Of a DNA stretch of 64,000 bases, positions 1 to 12,200 are shown piece after piece. The DNA is from Pleodorina starrii. Its lineage: Eukaryota > Chlorophyta > Chlorophyceae > Chlamydomonadales > Volvocaceae. Every line of letters starts with the position of its first letter. Positions within the stretch are counted from its first letter, which is position 1. The translations under genes and the position numbers were made by a program. The notes under the pieces were generated by a model. The model saw only the letters and a list, made by a program, of their open reading frames with translations, made no database searches and was not told where the DNA came from. The stretch covers positions 3,212,501-3,276,500 of the forward strand of contig BRXU01000009.1 of assembly GCA_030267565.1 (NCBI GenBank), written 5' to 3'.

Positions 1-1206
1 CACTCCCCCCCACGCGCAGGCTCCCATCGGCACGAGTACGCAGCCTATCCGGCCGTCTTGAAGTGGTCCCCATCCCTGCTCCGAAACCGGGGACACAGGA
101 GAGCCGCCGCCACGGCAGCAGCGGCGCCGATCGTGGCAATGAAGTTGTCGCCGGGGCACGGCAGTGGTGGCGTTCTCGCCGGCGGCGGCGACGGCGGCTA
201 TCGGGGTTCCAACTGTTCTATCAACATGTCTGCGACGACGACTTCGGCGCAGCAGCAGCAGCAGCAGCAGCGGTCAGATATCAGTGGCTCGCCCTCAGGC
301 AAGTGTGACATGCGGGACGGGCCCATGACGCGACGGAACGTGACGTGACGTGACGGGCCATGACGTGACGTGGCGTGACTGGGTTTGAATCACGCCGAGA
401 TAGACTCCAGGGTGGCCGCCGCCCCGTCCCTCGCCCTGCGCACCCCACAGGCTTGCCGCCCGCTTACATCCTCGCCGCCGTCGCCGCCGCTGACACCGCC
501 CGCCCCCCCTCCCGGCGCCGCTGCGGCTCCATTTCTTATCTCCCTCTCCCCCTCCCCCTCCCCCTCCGCTGCCGCTGCCGCTGCCGCGCGGAGCTTCATT
601 CCGTGACGCCTCCGCAGGTTCAGGCCAGCAGCCAGCTGCCTGCGAGGCTGGGGCCGTAGCAACGAGCGGCGCCCTCCTCCCTCCGAATCCCAGGGAAGCC
701 TCCCTGAAGGAGTGCTGAGGGACTCGTCGGTTGTGGGTTGGTTTCGGGGCTGCTGACATCGACCCGGTGGAGTGATGCCGCCTCCCTAGAGCTCAACAAG
801 AATTTACCAGGCATACGGTACCGGGGGCTAGGCTCACGCTGTGGCGCGGCGGTGCGGCGCCTTCCGACCACTTCAACTTCCGCCGCCACACTCCCTCCTC
901 CCTTCCCGCCTTCCCGCGCATCCTGCGAAGGGCCGGTCATGGCTGGTGCAAGAGTGCCGCTGTCCTAGGCGCCGCATTCTTTCCTCTTCCGGGTGCGTAG
1001 GGGGGTGGGTTGGATCGGGGCCCGCCGCTTCTTGTCATCCGATGCGATGGCTTGGACTGCTGAATACTTTGACATCGAGGTGCGCGCTGCTGTTGCTGTT
1101 GCTCGAGCTCCTGCTTCTCCTGCTGTTGCGGTAATGGCGGGTGCGCTGGCGGCAGAAGGTACCGTGTGTGTGCGTGTGCGTGTGTAAAAATTTATGGGTG
1201 GGAATT

Positions 1207-1269
1207 GGGTTTAGGGTTTTAGGGTTGGATTTTAGGGTTTTTGGTTTTAGGGTTTTAGGGTCTTAGGGT
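1207..1269 (+). repeat. Interstitial telomere-like repeat (TTTTAGGG)n, degenerate
   Basis: About eight head-to-tail units of TTTTAGGG with small variants (TTTAGGG, TTTTTGG, TCTTAGGG). TTTTAGGG is the known telomere unit of Chlamydomonas and Volvox, so this supports a volvocine origin. The tract is short, degenerate and internal, so it is an interstitial telomeric sequence rather than a chromosome end. Confidence 0.85.
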
Positions 1270-1592
1270 GAAGGCCGTGCTGGCTACAGGCGAAGGCAGT
1301 GAGGGCGACGCGGTGGGCGATGGGCGGGAGGGTGGTCGGTGGACCCGACCCGGAGGCGGACAGAAAGCAGGGGTTACTTGAGGGGCTCAGGGGCTGCGTC
1401 TCAGTTTCAGGTCCGGTGCCAGTTCCGCCGCGGCGGCTGCCCTGCCCAGCGAGGCCGCGGGCCCTGGCGCAGGTCCATGGCCGCCGTAGCTTGCGTGGCT
1501 GCGTGCAGGCGACCGAGACCGCTCCCTCAACCGCCCCCTCCTCTTCCGGTTTCCTCCTCGATCATACCAACTTTATCAATGCGTGCGCCAGT

Positions 1593-1627
1593 GCGTGGGT
1601 GGGTGGGTGGGTGGGTGGGTGGGTGGT
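1593..1627 (+). repeat. (GGGT)n microsatellite
   Basis: About eight consecutive GGGT units. The G-runs could form a G-quadruplex. No gene is supported here. Confidence 0.8.
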
Positions 1628-4303
1628 GTTGGGCGGTGGTGGTGTTGAATCAGCCGCCAGTGCGGTCCGACGTTTTGCCGCAAGGAGGAGGGGCCTTAAG
1701 TGCGACCTATGTCCGGTGCTGAAGAATCCTTAGTAATAGATTGATAGATTGAAAGTTCGTTGGTGTGCATCTCCCAGGCGTACCACTCTTGCGCGCGTGA
1801 CTATTCGCGTGCGCACCCGTGCGGTCATGAATCTTGGCAGCCGGTGCGTGTCGACATGGAGAACGGCGGCAACGCCCTCAGCGCTTGGACCCCTTGTGGT
1901 TGGGTGTGTGCCCCGGTATGAGAGGGACAGCCATTGCACTTGGCTCGATACCGGTACGCGCAGGCGGCCCTTTCGCCGCGCGGTGGGTTGGGGAGGCCTC
2001 GTGACCGAACTCGGGATTGCACCGTCGAGACCATCATTTGGCTGCGCTGATGCCTGTCTCTTGTTTTGGTTGCTTGGCGGGGCACGACCGACCCTCGGGT
2101 CGCGCCTCACCTGCGCGCCAACAAATGGTGTTTCAGGGTTACTGATCAACCGGGTCACTGATATGGCGGTACCTCAATATATTAGTCTACGGTACGGCGA
2201 TGCGGGCGCAGAGCAGCAGGCCACGTGGGCCTGCTGGCTGCGTTATGGTACGATTGCTAAACCTGTTGCGACACACACACACACACTGCCTGTGTTATAA
2301 TACGGGTGTATACCAACACCATACCGTAAATGCCATTTGATATACGGTACTTGCGAGCGTACGCTGCCGCCGACACCGCAGGAGGAGGTAGGTGCCTCTC
2401 GCGATATCGCATTGCGGCAGTGCCCCTGCAGCCCTTGTGCAGGAGGAGTGAAGGCAGAGGGGTGTGCATGTGTGACCGCGAGCGCGTGAGCACTGTTCTG
2501 GCAGAGTGAAGGTACGATGTCGTGCCTGGCTGCCTGCGAGCGTGCGAGGTACTGTGAGTGGATGGGAGCGGACCAACAGCGACACGAGGTCCCAAGGATC
2601 GGTCGGCTCGCTTCGTTTGTTGGGGCCGCGTGTCACTGCTGGTTGGCAGAGTGGTGGGTTGCAGACGCGGCGTGTTAGGGGGCCGGAGGAGGCAGCCGCG
2701 TTGCGCGGTCGGGCTTCGGATGCTAACGGGCACTGAAAAAGCTGTAACGGCCCCCGTAACCCGGAAATAACCCCGGAATTGCCACGCTGGTGCTGCCTGC
2801 TCCACCCTCGTCCCCCCGATCTCGGCAGCGTCATGCAGGTGCTCAAGGTCACCGAATCGAATCCGGGGAGCAAGCCGTCAAGGTCGCCCTCGGGACGCGT
2901 CTTCCTCCCAGGGATTGTTCGCAGCGTTACTTTTGAGGCGGGGCTTCGTGTAGGCGGGTGCACCCGCCTTTCGCTTGCCGTTGCATACCGTAGTGGCATC
3001 TCCCTTGCTGTGCTAAGCAGTTGAGGCCCCGGGTTACTGATCCCCCTCGGCGGCGGCGCTGGTCTTCCCTGGCCCTCATACGCCTGCGCAGGGGCCTGGT
3101 GCCCGGCCACGTCATGCATCCGGTACCAGCCACGGAAGGGGCCGCCCGCCCTCCCTCCGTGTTGCACGGACACATGTATGCACACACACAGGCAGACACG
3201 ACGGGGAAACACCGCCCACACCGGAAGCAAGCGGCGAGCCGCCTCGCACCACACCGCATTCCCATTTCCCAATCGTGCAGCGCCACCGCTCTTTTCCCTC
3301 GGGGAGGGGAAGGGGGAAGGGACAGGCATCGAGCGCTGCATAACCGGCCGCGCATACGGTACCCCCGCGCAAAAACACCCGGGGAGCCCCAAACACGCGC
3401 AGCGCCAGCCACCAAGTTGCGGCATTCCTCAGGCCTTGGACAGCCCAGGCAGCCGCAATTCCGCAGACACACGCACAGACCGCGAGAAAACCTAAAAAAA
3501 GCAACCTGTACATGCTCTATTTACCGTGCACCCGTGCGGCCCTTATAAGATCGAGTACGACACTGTCAGGCATTCACAAGTATTTCTTGTACCATGGAAT
3601 GGGCGGCGTAATCGGTGAGGGGTGGTGGTGGTGCACGGAGAGGGCGGCTCCCGTGGCTTGGGGTCACAGGGCGCCCCGGCGCACACGGTTTCACGGGGCG
3701 TGTGTCCCCATTTCCTCGCACCCCCGAAGTGCGCGGTCGCAAACACCTACTAGCACATACGCACACACAGTCATGCAGTCATGCAGTCATACAATTAGCG
3801 CAGCGCAGCACAAGCTCACGGAAGTCCAAAAAATGACGATGCGGTTGATTGCTGCTCATTATCAAGAGCTCAGCCGGCGCCAGAGCCGCCAGGCTTCAAT
3901 GACACGCGGCTTCATGTCCGGTACCCCATCAGCCCCTACGCCCCTAGTAGGGTGGATGGGCCCATGCGAGGAGGCGAGAAGCCAGGAGGCCACGGGGAGC
4001 GCGGCCACCGGCCAGGGTCTATCAACCATGCGCGAGGCAGTCCAGCGCTGCTAAGCTTGTCACCCGCCCAACCCACCGTGACGGCATAGACCGCCCATAC
4101 ACTCATCCGCCGCTTGACTGGGTCAGCCAGCAACCCGTCAGGGCGTTGTGAGCGCAATGCATGTTGTGAGTTAGTGAATGGGCGGTCGCACTGCAATGCC
4201 GTGGTACCAGTCAAGCACACGGTCAGTCACACAGTCAGTCGGCCCAGCGGCAGCTTCCTCCCCCCCTCCAGCCAGCCAGCCAGCCAGCGAGCCGGTGGCG
4301 GCG

Positions 4304-4691
4304 CTAGCAGGCGGTGTGCGCGGCGGCGTGGCGCGACAGCTGCAGCATCACCTCCAGACTGATGTCCGCCACCGACTCGACCTCCCCCCAGCACTCCGTG
4401 CCTGCCAGGTTGTCCGTGACCACATCGCTGCTGGGCTGGCCTGCGCAGCGTGGCGCAGCGGGGAGGGGGGTGGGTGGGTGGGTGGGTGCTCCACGGATAG
4501 GCCGGAGCCGCCCCGGGGTGGGAGTGGGGGGAGGAGGGAGGGGAGGAAGCAAATGCGTGACGGGGTGAACGGAGGTTGGGCGGCGAAAGAACGTGAGGAC
4601 AATGGGGTGGCGGAGTTGGGGGTCGGGGCTGGGTTGCGTCCGCGCGGGGTCAGGTGCATCAGGGAGAGGGTGGCAGCAGACAGCCCCGGAC

Positions 4692-4733
<42 letters not shown>

Positions 4734-7700
4734 ATGAGGAGCCTTCTCCTCTTTCAGTAGTTCGTTCACGAAGGACGAAATGGAGACGAAGGGCTCATTC
4801 CCGACCTCCGAATGCGGCGCTGCCCGCAACGCAGTGCTCGGCGCACGCCAGCAGCGACGGACCCGAGGCGGCACGGGACGGCCGCCATCCCGCCATCCCG
4901 CCACACGCTCCATACACGCACGCACGCACGCAGGGCGGCACTCACTCGGGTCCCGCAGCACGAGCACGGACGGGTCCTCCTTGCCAACGTACAGCTCCTG
5001 CCGCTCGATCTTGACGGCGGACGAGCGCCTGCCGTACAGCAGCATGGCGACGAACGCCACCCAGTCGAACGGCACGCACTTGCCTGCGGAGGGACGAGGG
5101 GGTACTGAGGATGAGACCGCCGCGGTGGAACAGAGGCGACGTTCCCGAACGGACCCAAGACCGAATGGGTTGTGTGTGTGGGGGGGTGAGGGACGGGCGG
5201 CAGAACGAGGGCCGTTCCCGGCAGCGCGGCAGCGCGGCGCAACGAACAAACCACAGCTCAGTCAGGCTGCAGCGTCTCGTCGCTATCTGGTAAAGCAGCC
5301 CCGGAGGGGAGGCACAGAAAGGCCCCGGACAAGGCAGAGGAAAGGCCGCCCCCCGGCCCTGCCGGTGCCTTCCTCCGAGTCCCTTACCGTGCGGATCGTG
5401 GACTTCCCGCCGCCGCCCATCGTATCCTCCTCCCTTCTTCCTTTCCTACATTCCTTTGCAGATACTCTCCTCTTTCTCTCCTCCCGCCCTCCCTTCCCCT
5501 CGCGTCTCTCACCCACCCACCCACCCACTCACCCACGAGGTACGGCAGGCTGAACCACACCGTCGCAATGCGCTCCAGCATCCCCCGCAGGCCCATGCGG
5601 CTGATGACCTCGGGCGCGTCCTGGAACTTGATGAGCCGGTTGCAGGTGTTGTTGGTCACAAACAGCAGCGGCACGCCGTGCTCCTTGGCCAGACGCAGCA
5701 GCACGCGCACCGCATCGGGGTAGTAGATGGCGTTCTTGGTGGCCCGGGGGTCCCTGCGGACGCACGGAGGCACGGGTCGTGTGCGGGGACGTGTGGGGGT
5801 AATCCACTGACAGGCCGGAGCCAATGGCCGGTAAACAACGGCCTAGATAACAGGAATCCTCCCGTCTGCAAAAGAACAGCCGGGTGGTGGGTATAAGCGA
5901 GGCGGCAGCGGCATTGGTACAAACCGAGCGGTTGCAGCAGCACGAGGAGACAAGAGGGCGCCAGGCGCTGCGCCTCATCGGCCCCCCCCATCGGCCCCTC
6001 ATCCGCCCTTGTCGCACCTTCCCGGCAGCTTGAGCGTCTGCGCCACCACCTCCGCCTGAATGCCCGCCATCATGACCAGCGGCAGACCCGACGCCTTCAT
6101 CTTGCGGCCCAGGACCTGTGGCGGGTGGGGTCGGAGCGGGACATCAGGAGACATGAGGCCGCAGCGAGAGACGAGACGGGACGAGGGAGAGAGAAACCGG
6201 AACAGTGCGGGTACACCGCCAGGCAAGCTGACAGGCCGGCAAGCTGGCAAACGAAGACGAAAGAAACCAAAGAGAGGCGCACTGCAACAACCACAACAAG
6301 AGGAGGCGGAGGCAGACGGGCAGAGGCAGGGGCGGAGGTGGATCTTCCCTGGCGCCCCACCTTCTCTCCCTCTGGCCCCAGCAGCTCGATCAGGCCCGCC
6401 AGGTAGCCCATGGAGCCGTTCATGTCCAGAACCACGGAGCTCAGCTGCGGAGGAGGAGGAGGAGGAGGAGGAGAGGAATGGGGGTCTTTAGGAATGGGTG
6501 AAATGCGGCCATAGTGCGAATACCGATCCCTCACGAATACGGCACATGCGGACCCCGACACCTACGATGACCGGGGTGCCCCATGTCACCGGGGCGGGGC
6601 AGGGCGGGGTGCGGCGCCTCAGCGCGGGATGGCACAGCGCCGCAGGAGGGCCCCGGCCCGCCCCCGCCCCGGCCAGCCATCCCCAACACAGCCCATCCCC
6701 AGCCCAGACCTTCCCGGCCTCGCCTCGGGACTGAGGATGCGCTGCGCCAGCACCTCCAGCGACGTCCACCCGACGGCGACTGCGGCGGCAGGGCGGGACC
6801 GGGCAATGGAGGCGGAACAGGCGATGGAGGGAAAGGGAGGGAAGGGGAAGGGAGACAAATACCGGTACGGTTCCCATGCGCCCTCCCACTGGCCCACAGC
6901 CTCCATCATCCGGAAGGAGCCCACAGCATCTTTTGGGGGGGCAGCCCTGCTCGCAGCCCTCCACCGCCCCGCCCGCCCGGGCAAACAAGCAAACCGGCCA
7001 GTCCCTCTGCCGTGCGCGCTGGAAGGCCAAGCGCGGAACCCAAATCGAAACAACCAAAGCGACGCACACCGGCCCCGTCCTACGCACCTTCGGGCATTTC
7101 CTGGATGAGGGGCGCGTACTTTTCAGGCTCATTGAACATCATGTTCCAGGGGATGAGGTTCCGCTGGTTGAGCAGGCCCCTGCGGGTGCGCGGTGGGTAT
7201 GGGTGCGGGCGCGGGCGGGGGGTGTTTCAGGGACGCCCGGCAGACACTCGGGCCCTCCACCGACGATAGAGCTGGTGGCGGTGAGGGCGATGTGCCGCCG
7301 CCGGGTCGCATCTCCGCAGTCGCCCCCGACGCGCCCCAATCCATCAAGCGTCAACCCAAGCCCGACCACCCGACCACCCAACCACTGCAGTGCGCGGCCG
7401 GCTGGCCCGCTGGCTCTACAAACCCCCCGAACGACCCTTCCGGGGGGTCTGGAGCCCACTTTAATCACAGGTGCTGCTACCAACCCGCAGCCCTCACCGC
7501 GACCTGCCCCGGCTTGCACGGCAACAACCAGCCCAGCCCAGCCCGGCCCAGCCGATATGTCCTGCCTGCAGAGGATGGCGTCGGGGCAGAGGTGCCGCAG
7601 CAGCGCCCCCGCGGTGGCCAGGACTTCCGTCGAGTAGGTGGGGTCGTGCTTGCTGGTGTCCGGCTCGTTCTTGTCCCGCCAGGCCCGCCGCTCCGGAACC

Positions 7701-8480
7701 TGTGGCCGCCACCGTCGCAGCATTCGGGGCAGGAGCCCTAGATCGGTAACCCTCCCTTCCCTGGAAGCGATCAACCGCGCCTTGTGCCGTCGCCATCACC
7801 GGCCCCAGAAAAGATCCAGCGCAACATGTCCCACGGGACAGACATCACGAGCGCACGACCCTCCATTTGGCCACGGGAGCTGTTCTTCATTTCGGTAATG
7901 AGAGTTGCATTTCGTGCTCTGCCCTGCACGCTCCGATACCAAGGTGGCCCTTTCCCGCCAGCTCCACTGCACGCCCGCACGAGCTTGGAACTCAGGAATC
8001 GTGTAACGACAGCTCGGCAGCCCGCCGCTCCAGCCTATGGGGCACACCTTCACCCGCCATAGCCGTGCCGCGGCGTCCGGGCCCGAGCGCTTACCGCAAT
8101 TACGTACTCAAACTTGGGAGTCTGCCGTTGCAAGACATGACCCGCCGCGGCGATCAGGTAGCCTGTAAGGGACAAGCCAGTGCTTGATATCAGCTAGGTA
8201 GGAACACCGGTAGCTGGAAGAAGCCCGCACACGCACCGTCAAAGTCACTCGTGTCGCCAGACTGAATGTACATGCATGAGCCAGCTGGAAGTCCATTTCC
8301 GCTTCGAAGGTCATAGAGCTTCCCTGCTTCATCCAAGCTTATGCTCTGGTCTACGCCCCCTGAAGCCACCACTGGCACGGTCGCGGCCTCCTCAGCGGGA
8401 GGCGCGGTCTTCTCAGAAGGGGCGCGCGGACTTGGCGGGATAGCGTCAACATTTTTACGCTTTCTGCAGAGATTGAACAT
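4304..8480 (-). CDS. Putative nucleoside-hydrolase-like protein (IUNH fold), multi-exon
   Basis: Spliced gene read from 8480 (ATG) down to TAG at 4304-4306. Exons I can place: 8237-8480, 8095-8162, one near 7790-7925, 7566-7699, 7088-7179, 6710-6779, 6361-6444 (or to 6439), 6018-6115, 5537-5753, about 5392-5442, 4946-5083 and 4304-4440. Most phases agree across junctions. Family clues are an Asp-rich N-terminal motif (SGDTSDFDG) followed by a helix, a MMAG strand, a segment with YYPDAV and then FVTNNTCN, and EVHDPHG before FDWVAF. This order resembles the inosine/uridine nucleoside hydrolases, which cleave the N-glycosidic bond of ribonucleosides with a Ca2+ held by Asp residues. The metal motif is shorter than the canonical DTDxGxDD, so activity is uncertain. 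The junction after 7566 appears to use a GC donor. The exon near 7.8 kb is unresolved. The family call is inference from motif order. Confidence 0.5.
4698..4729 (+). repeat. (GA)n microsatellite
   Basis: An uninterrupted GA run of about 16 units, inside the last intron of the nucleoside-hydrolase-like gene (CT-rich on the coding strand). Confidence 0.85.
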
Positions 8481-9220
8481 TATTGATGTCGGCACGCTGA
8501 AAGTTCTAATCACGCTCTAAGATAGTGGGGCGGCAGGGGCGTATATGTTGCCAGCGATCAGCATGCGTCCTAATCCCAGATGCAAATTGTAAATGTAGAG
8601 ATAAAAATGTTAGGGCCACGTCAAACACCGCACAAAGTTTACGTTGCGGTTAAATCTCTGAAAGGTGAACAAATTTGGGTTTTATAGATGGAGGTGAACA
8701 GATTTGGGTTTTTTAGATATGCGGTCTTACAAAGAATACATCGCCTCTCAGCAGAGTCACCACGTCAGATTCGCGTACGAGATAACACAGCAGCAGTACA
8801 AACGACAAAGAGGCGACGCGAAAGTGCATCAGAAACAAGGCGACAAGATAACTATGTCCTTGCCAACCTCGCGTAAAAAATTAAACATACAGGAGTATAA
8901 AAAGCAATCCCACAAGGAAAAAGGCTCAGGCACCAGTGTGCCAACTGTGACCTACACCCACAAGACACCTAATAACTGAAAACTCAGCTGCTTGTTTAGC
9001 AGCCAATGGTCCAGGCCGAACAACTGGAAGCTTAATACCACCAAGCGGCGAAAAGTGCTTGCAAGACTTTGCTTGCAGCTACACACACTGCTGGCAACGA
9101 ACCCGCGACCGAAACCTGCCAAATTCAAAGCTAATCGGACTGCACACTCGCCCAGCCAATGTGGCCGGGAATGTCAAAACCCTCCACGCGAAGGCTCTCT
9201 TACATCCGACAACCTGCTTA
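8481..9220. other. Intergenic region with lower GC
   Basis: Between the 5' end of the nucleoside-hydrolase-like gene and the 3' end of seipin. It is visibly more AT-rich than its neighbours. A roughly 29-bp imperfect tandem duplication lies at 8663-8720 (units starting GTGAACA). An 86-aa Lys/Gln-rich open frame starts at an ATG near 8719 and ends at 8979; I have no evidence that it is expressed. A minus-strand TGTAA (TTACA at 8727-8731) could end the seipin transcript. Confidence 0.5.
8727..8731 (-). terminator. Candidate TGTAA poly(A) signal for seipin
   Basis: TTACA on the plus strand is TGTAA on the coding strand, 490 nt beyond the seipin stop. TGTAA is the usual poly(A) signal in Chlamydomonas. 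Another TGTAA at 9200-9204 is only about 17 nt after the stop and less likely. Confidence 0.35.
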
Positions 9221-12200
9221 CTAAGCCTTCCACGCATAAACAGCACGCCGCCGCAACGCAGCGCCCGCGGCCTCGTTATCAGCCTGCGGGTCCAGATCGC
9301 TGTACATCGCCTCTGCCGGGCCCTCTTCGGTATCCTTGAGACCGGCGGCGCCGCTCTGCTCCTCGCCGCCGTCTCGTCGCCCGTCATCTGCTGCGAGTTC
9401 CGACCCCTCGCCGTCTGATCCCTCCTCGTACATGCCAGAAGTGCATTCGGGTCGCTTGCCGTCGTCCGGCAGCTCATCACCGTTGCCGGTGAACTCCTGA
9501 TCCTCCTCCTCCGTCTCTCCGCCCGCCGCCTCCGGGGCTTCAGCCGCACCATCGACGCCGTCCCCGCCCGCGTAATGCTCCACCTTCTCCTCGTCCTCCT
9601 CGGCGTCCGCGGGCGGCTGCGGAGATGACGACGGCGACGGCCGCATGACACCAGCCGCCGTAGCCAGCTTTGATGTCGCCGACGGGGCACCGCTGCCCTG
9701 GCGAGACGGCGGCCGCGCGCCCGCCGCCGCCGCTGCAGAGCCGCCGGCGGGCGTGTACATGGCGTCGCCACTGCTGCCGGACCAGGCAGGCGAGTCGACA
9801 TGGTCGAGCTGAACGTGCACGCCGCCATTACCGCGCGACGCCGTGTCGTCCTCGTACATCTTGGGCGCCTCCGAATACAGGCTGCCCTGGCGCGACGGCC
9901 GGCCGCGCGACCGCGGCTCAGTTGGCGGCCCTCCGTCGACGTCGTCCTCGCCGGGCGACCGCAACTCCTCATCGCGGTAGTACTCCGCGTGCGCCAGGCT
10001 GTACGACAAGGCGTCGTCAAAGCTTCCGTATGGTGCCACCTTCCGCCGCGCTGCCGCCAGCGGCAGTGCGCCACGGTGCGCCTTATCCTTGCTGTCTGCC
10101 GCGGCCATCTTAGCAATCCAGCGCCGCAGGAAAAAGGCGAGCAGCAGCAGCGCGGCGGTACCGGTGGTGCCGACAATGGACGCCATGAGGCCCACCAGCA
10201 GCAGAAACACGCTGAGGACCAGGCCGGGCCGCAACCAAAAGAGCACCGTTTGAAATAACCCTGTTTGGATAGCGGCACAAGGGAAGGCGGGAATGGAAAA
10301 TTTCATACAGGCCGCGGATGGGACCAGGCGGACACCCCTAATGACCGGGGGGGCTGCGTGCGCGAAGAGAAATGGGTTACCCTCCCGAAATGAGGCATGG
10401 CGCTTGATGCGAGAAGCACCTGGAGCAATGTGGGTGGGCGCCGCGTGCGGCCATAGAGCCATGGCACCGTGCATGGAGTTGATCCCGGCGCAATACTAGG
10501 GTGGTGTCGTTCGTCTTGGTACGTCGGCAGTTGCTTATTCTGCGCAACCCAAAGCACAAACCCGTCCCGCCCGCCTGGCATATACAAATTCCTCAACGTG
10601 TACGCGAAACCGTATCCGCGCCAACAACTTTCAATACCACAAACGCCCTCGACCATGCAAACCCACAGCGTCTGCATGCCACCGTAGCCTTGGAACTTGT
10701 CTTCAACTCAGCACAGGCCTCCGATAGGCCAGATGTGCCAGATAGGCGGTAAGTTCAGCTAGAGTACAGCGCGAGGCAAAGGGCTGCCAACACGCCGAAC
10801 TCACCCATTCGCAAGCGCACGTGGAGCTCCGCGTGGTGCACGGGCGGTGGCGGCAGCCCGCCGCGGGAGGCGTTGCGGCTCGCCAGCCGCGCCCGAAACA
10901 GCGCCACGGGCGAGTCTTCACGGTCCTCATACGCGTTAAACAGCGGCAGGTCCACGCGCACCCAGTCGCCGTGGCCAAAACCCAGCACGTGCAGGGGCAA
11001 GAGGATGATTTCCCTGTAACAGCGAAACGGGGTGGGCGGGTGGTTTTACAGACCAGTCGTGGATAAATAGCACCAAGCCCCTGCCCTGCCACGCCAACGC
11101 GGGGCACGCTCGTCGGTCGGATGTGGGTCGAGATAACTTACTGACGTGCAAACAGTTAGTCCGACAAAGCGACCCGTTCCCAAAAAGGTTGTGCGTGTAC
11201 AAACAGATTACAGAAATCAACGATTGGAAAGCAAACATACTCGACACGTCCAGAAGAATTGGTAGTTGACAAGCGCTTCCAACCCAAACCCCATGGCGCC
11301 TCAACCATACAACATGATTCTGTTTCCGCTCCCCGGGTGCAGCACTTCAGCTAATGGAAGTGCAATCAACTTGGCATTAGCTTGTGAAAGACCGGTACGT
11401 GTAGGCAGTGTAGGCCCACTCACTTGGCCAGGCGATAAGCGTACGGCTGCCGGGTGTTGATGTAAGTCCGGGTCGAGCGAGCTGCGATGTGGGTCGTGTT
11501 CGCCAGCATCTCCCCGGTCACCTGGAGGACGGGGCCAAAAGCGACGGCCTCAGCAATCGACACATCGGCAACGGAAACGCTGAACGGCCGTTTGCTGCTC
11601 GAGGAAGCATGCATTACCCATGGTCGGCGCAAGTGTTGCAATGCACGCAAAGACAGCCGTGCCCTCGTCACATCGAATGACAGACACGGCGCCGCCTGCC
11701 CCTGTGAAGGTGCTGGAGAGCCGCTGCGCCAGTATAGTTGCTTGCGCAAACCCTGCCGACGCCCCCATGTCTCGAGGCAGCGAAACAAACTCAAGTCCCT
11801 TCAAATTAATCGACAGTGTATCAGGGCCCTGGACGGCCCCCCTCCCTTACCTGGAACAGGTCCGTATGGTCCGCCGGGATGGTCAGGACGACGTGTATGG
11901 CAACCTGTTCCACAGAAATAAATGTGGGTCAGGCCAGAACAACGTGCGACCACCCGGAAACTCCCAATGCAGAAATGCCTCGCGCGGAGTTGAAAGTCCA
12001 ATACACCCCGATGGAGAAATCCAATATACCCCGATGGGCGGTGTTTTCTCTTGTCACTGCCTGATTAATTACTCGTAAGAGCAGGTGAGAGTGGAATCTT
12101 GCTGCACATACATGGCCCGCGCGGCTGTGTCCGTGGCGCCACCAGCCGCATCCCGGGACCTTCCTGACAAACCACTCTGTCGACTTGCATGCCAGGTCCA

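Larger units (their letters stand above)
1..4303. other. Non-coding, simple-repeat-rich region
   Basis: I find no exon chain here that looks coding. Visible structures are a CAG run near 249-270, TGACG-type tandem repeats near 340-378, a C/T-rich run near 540-570, the telomere-like tract at 1207-1269, a GGGT run at about 1595-1627, CA runs near 2275-2287, and a short tandem TCATGCAG-type repeat near 3771-3791. Long open frames exist (for example minus 2295-3425), but they are rich in Cys, Trp and Arg and look like by-products of high GC. Confidence 0.5.

Noticed and set aside
2295..3425. 376-codon open frame on the minus strand
   Set aside because: Rich in Cys, Trp, Arg and His, with no domain and no codon bias like the real genes; likely an open frame by chance in GC-rich DNA.
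5537..5753. HAD-type phosphatase (from LLFVTNN)
   Set aside because: Lacks the HAD DxDGxL motif; the following HDP block and the overall order fit a nucleoside hydrolase better.
11560..11800. Extra seipin exon
   Set aside because: The frame is open, but the flanking seipin exons already join in phase with continuous seipin-like sequence.
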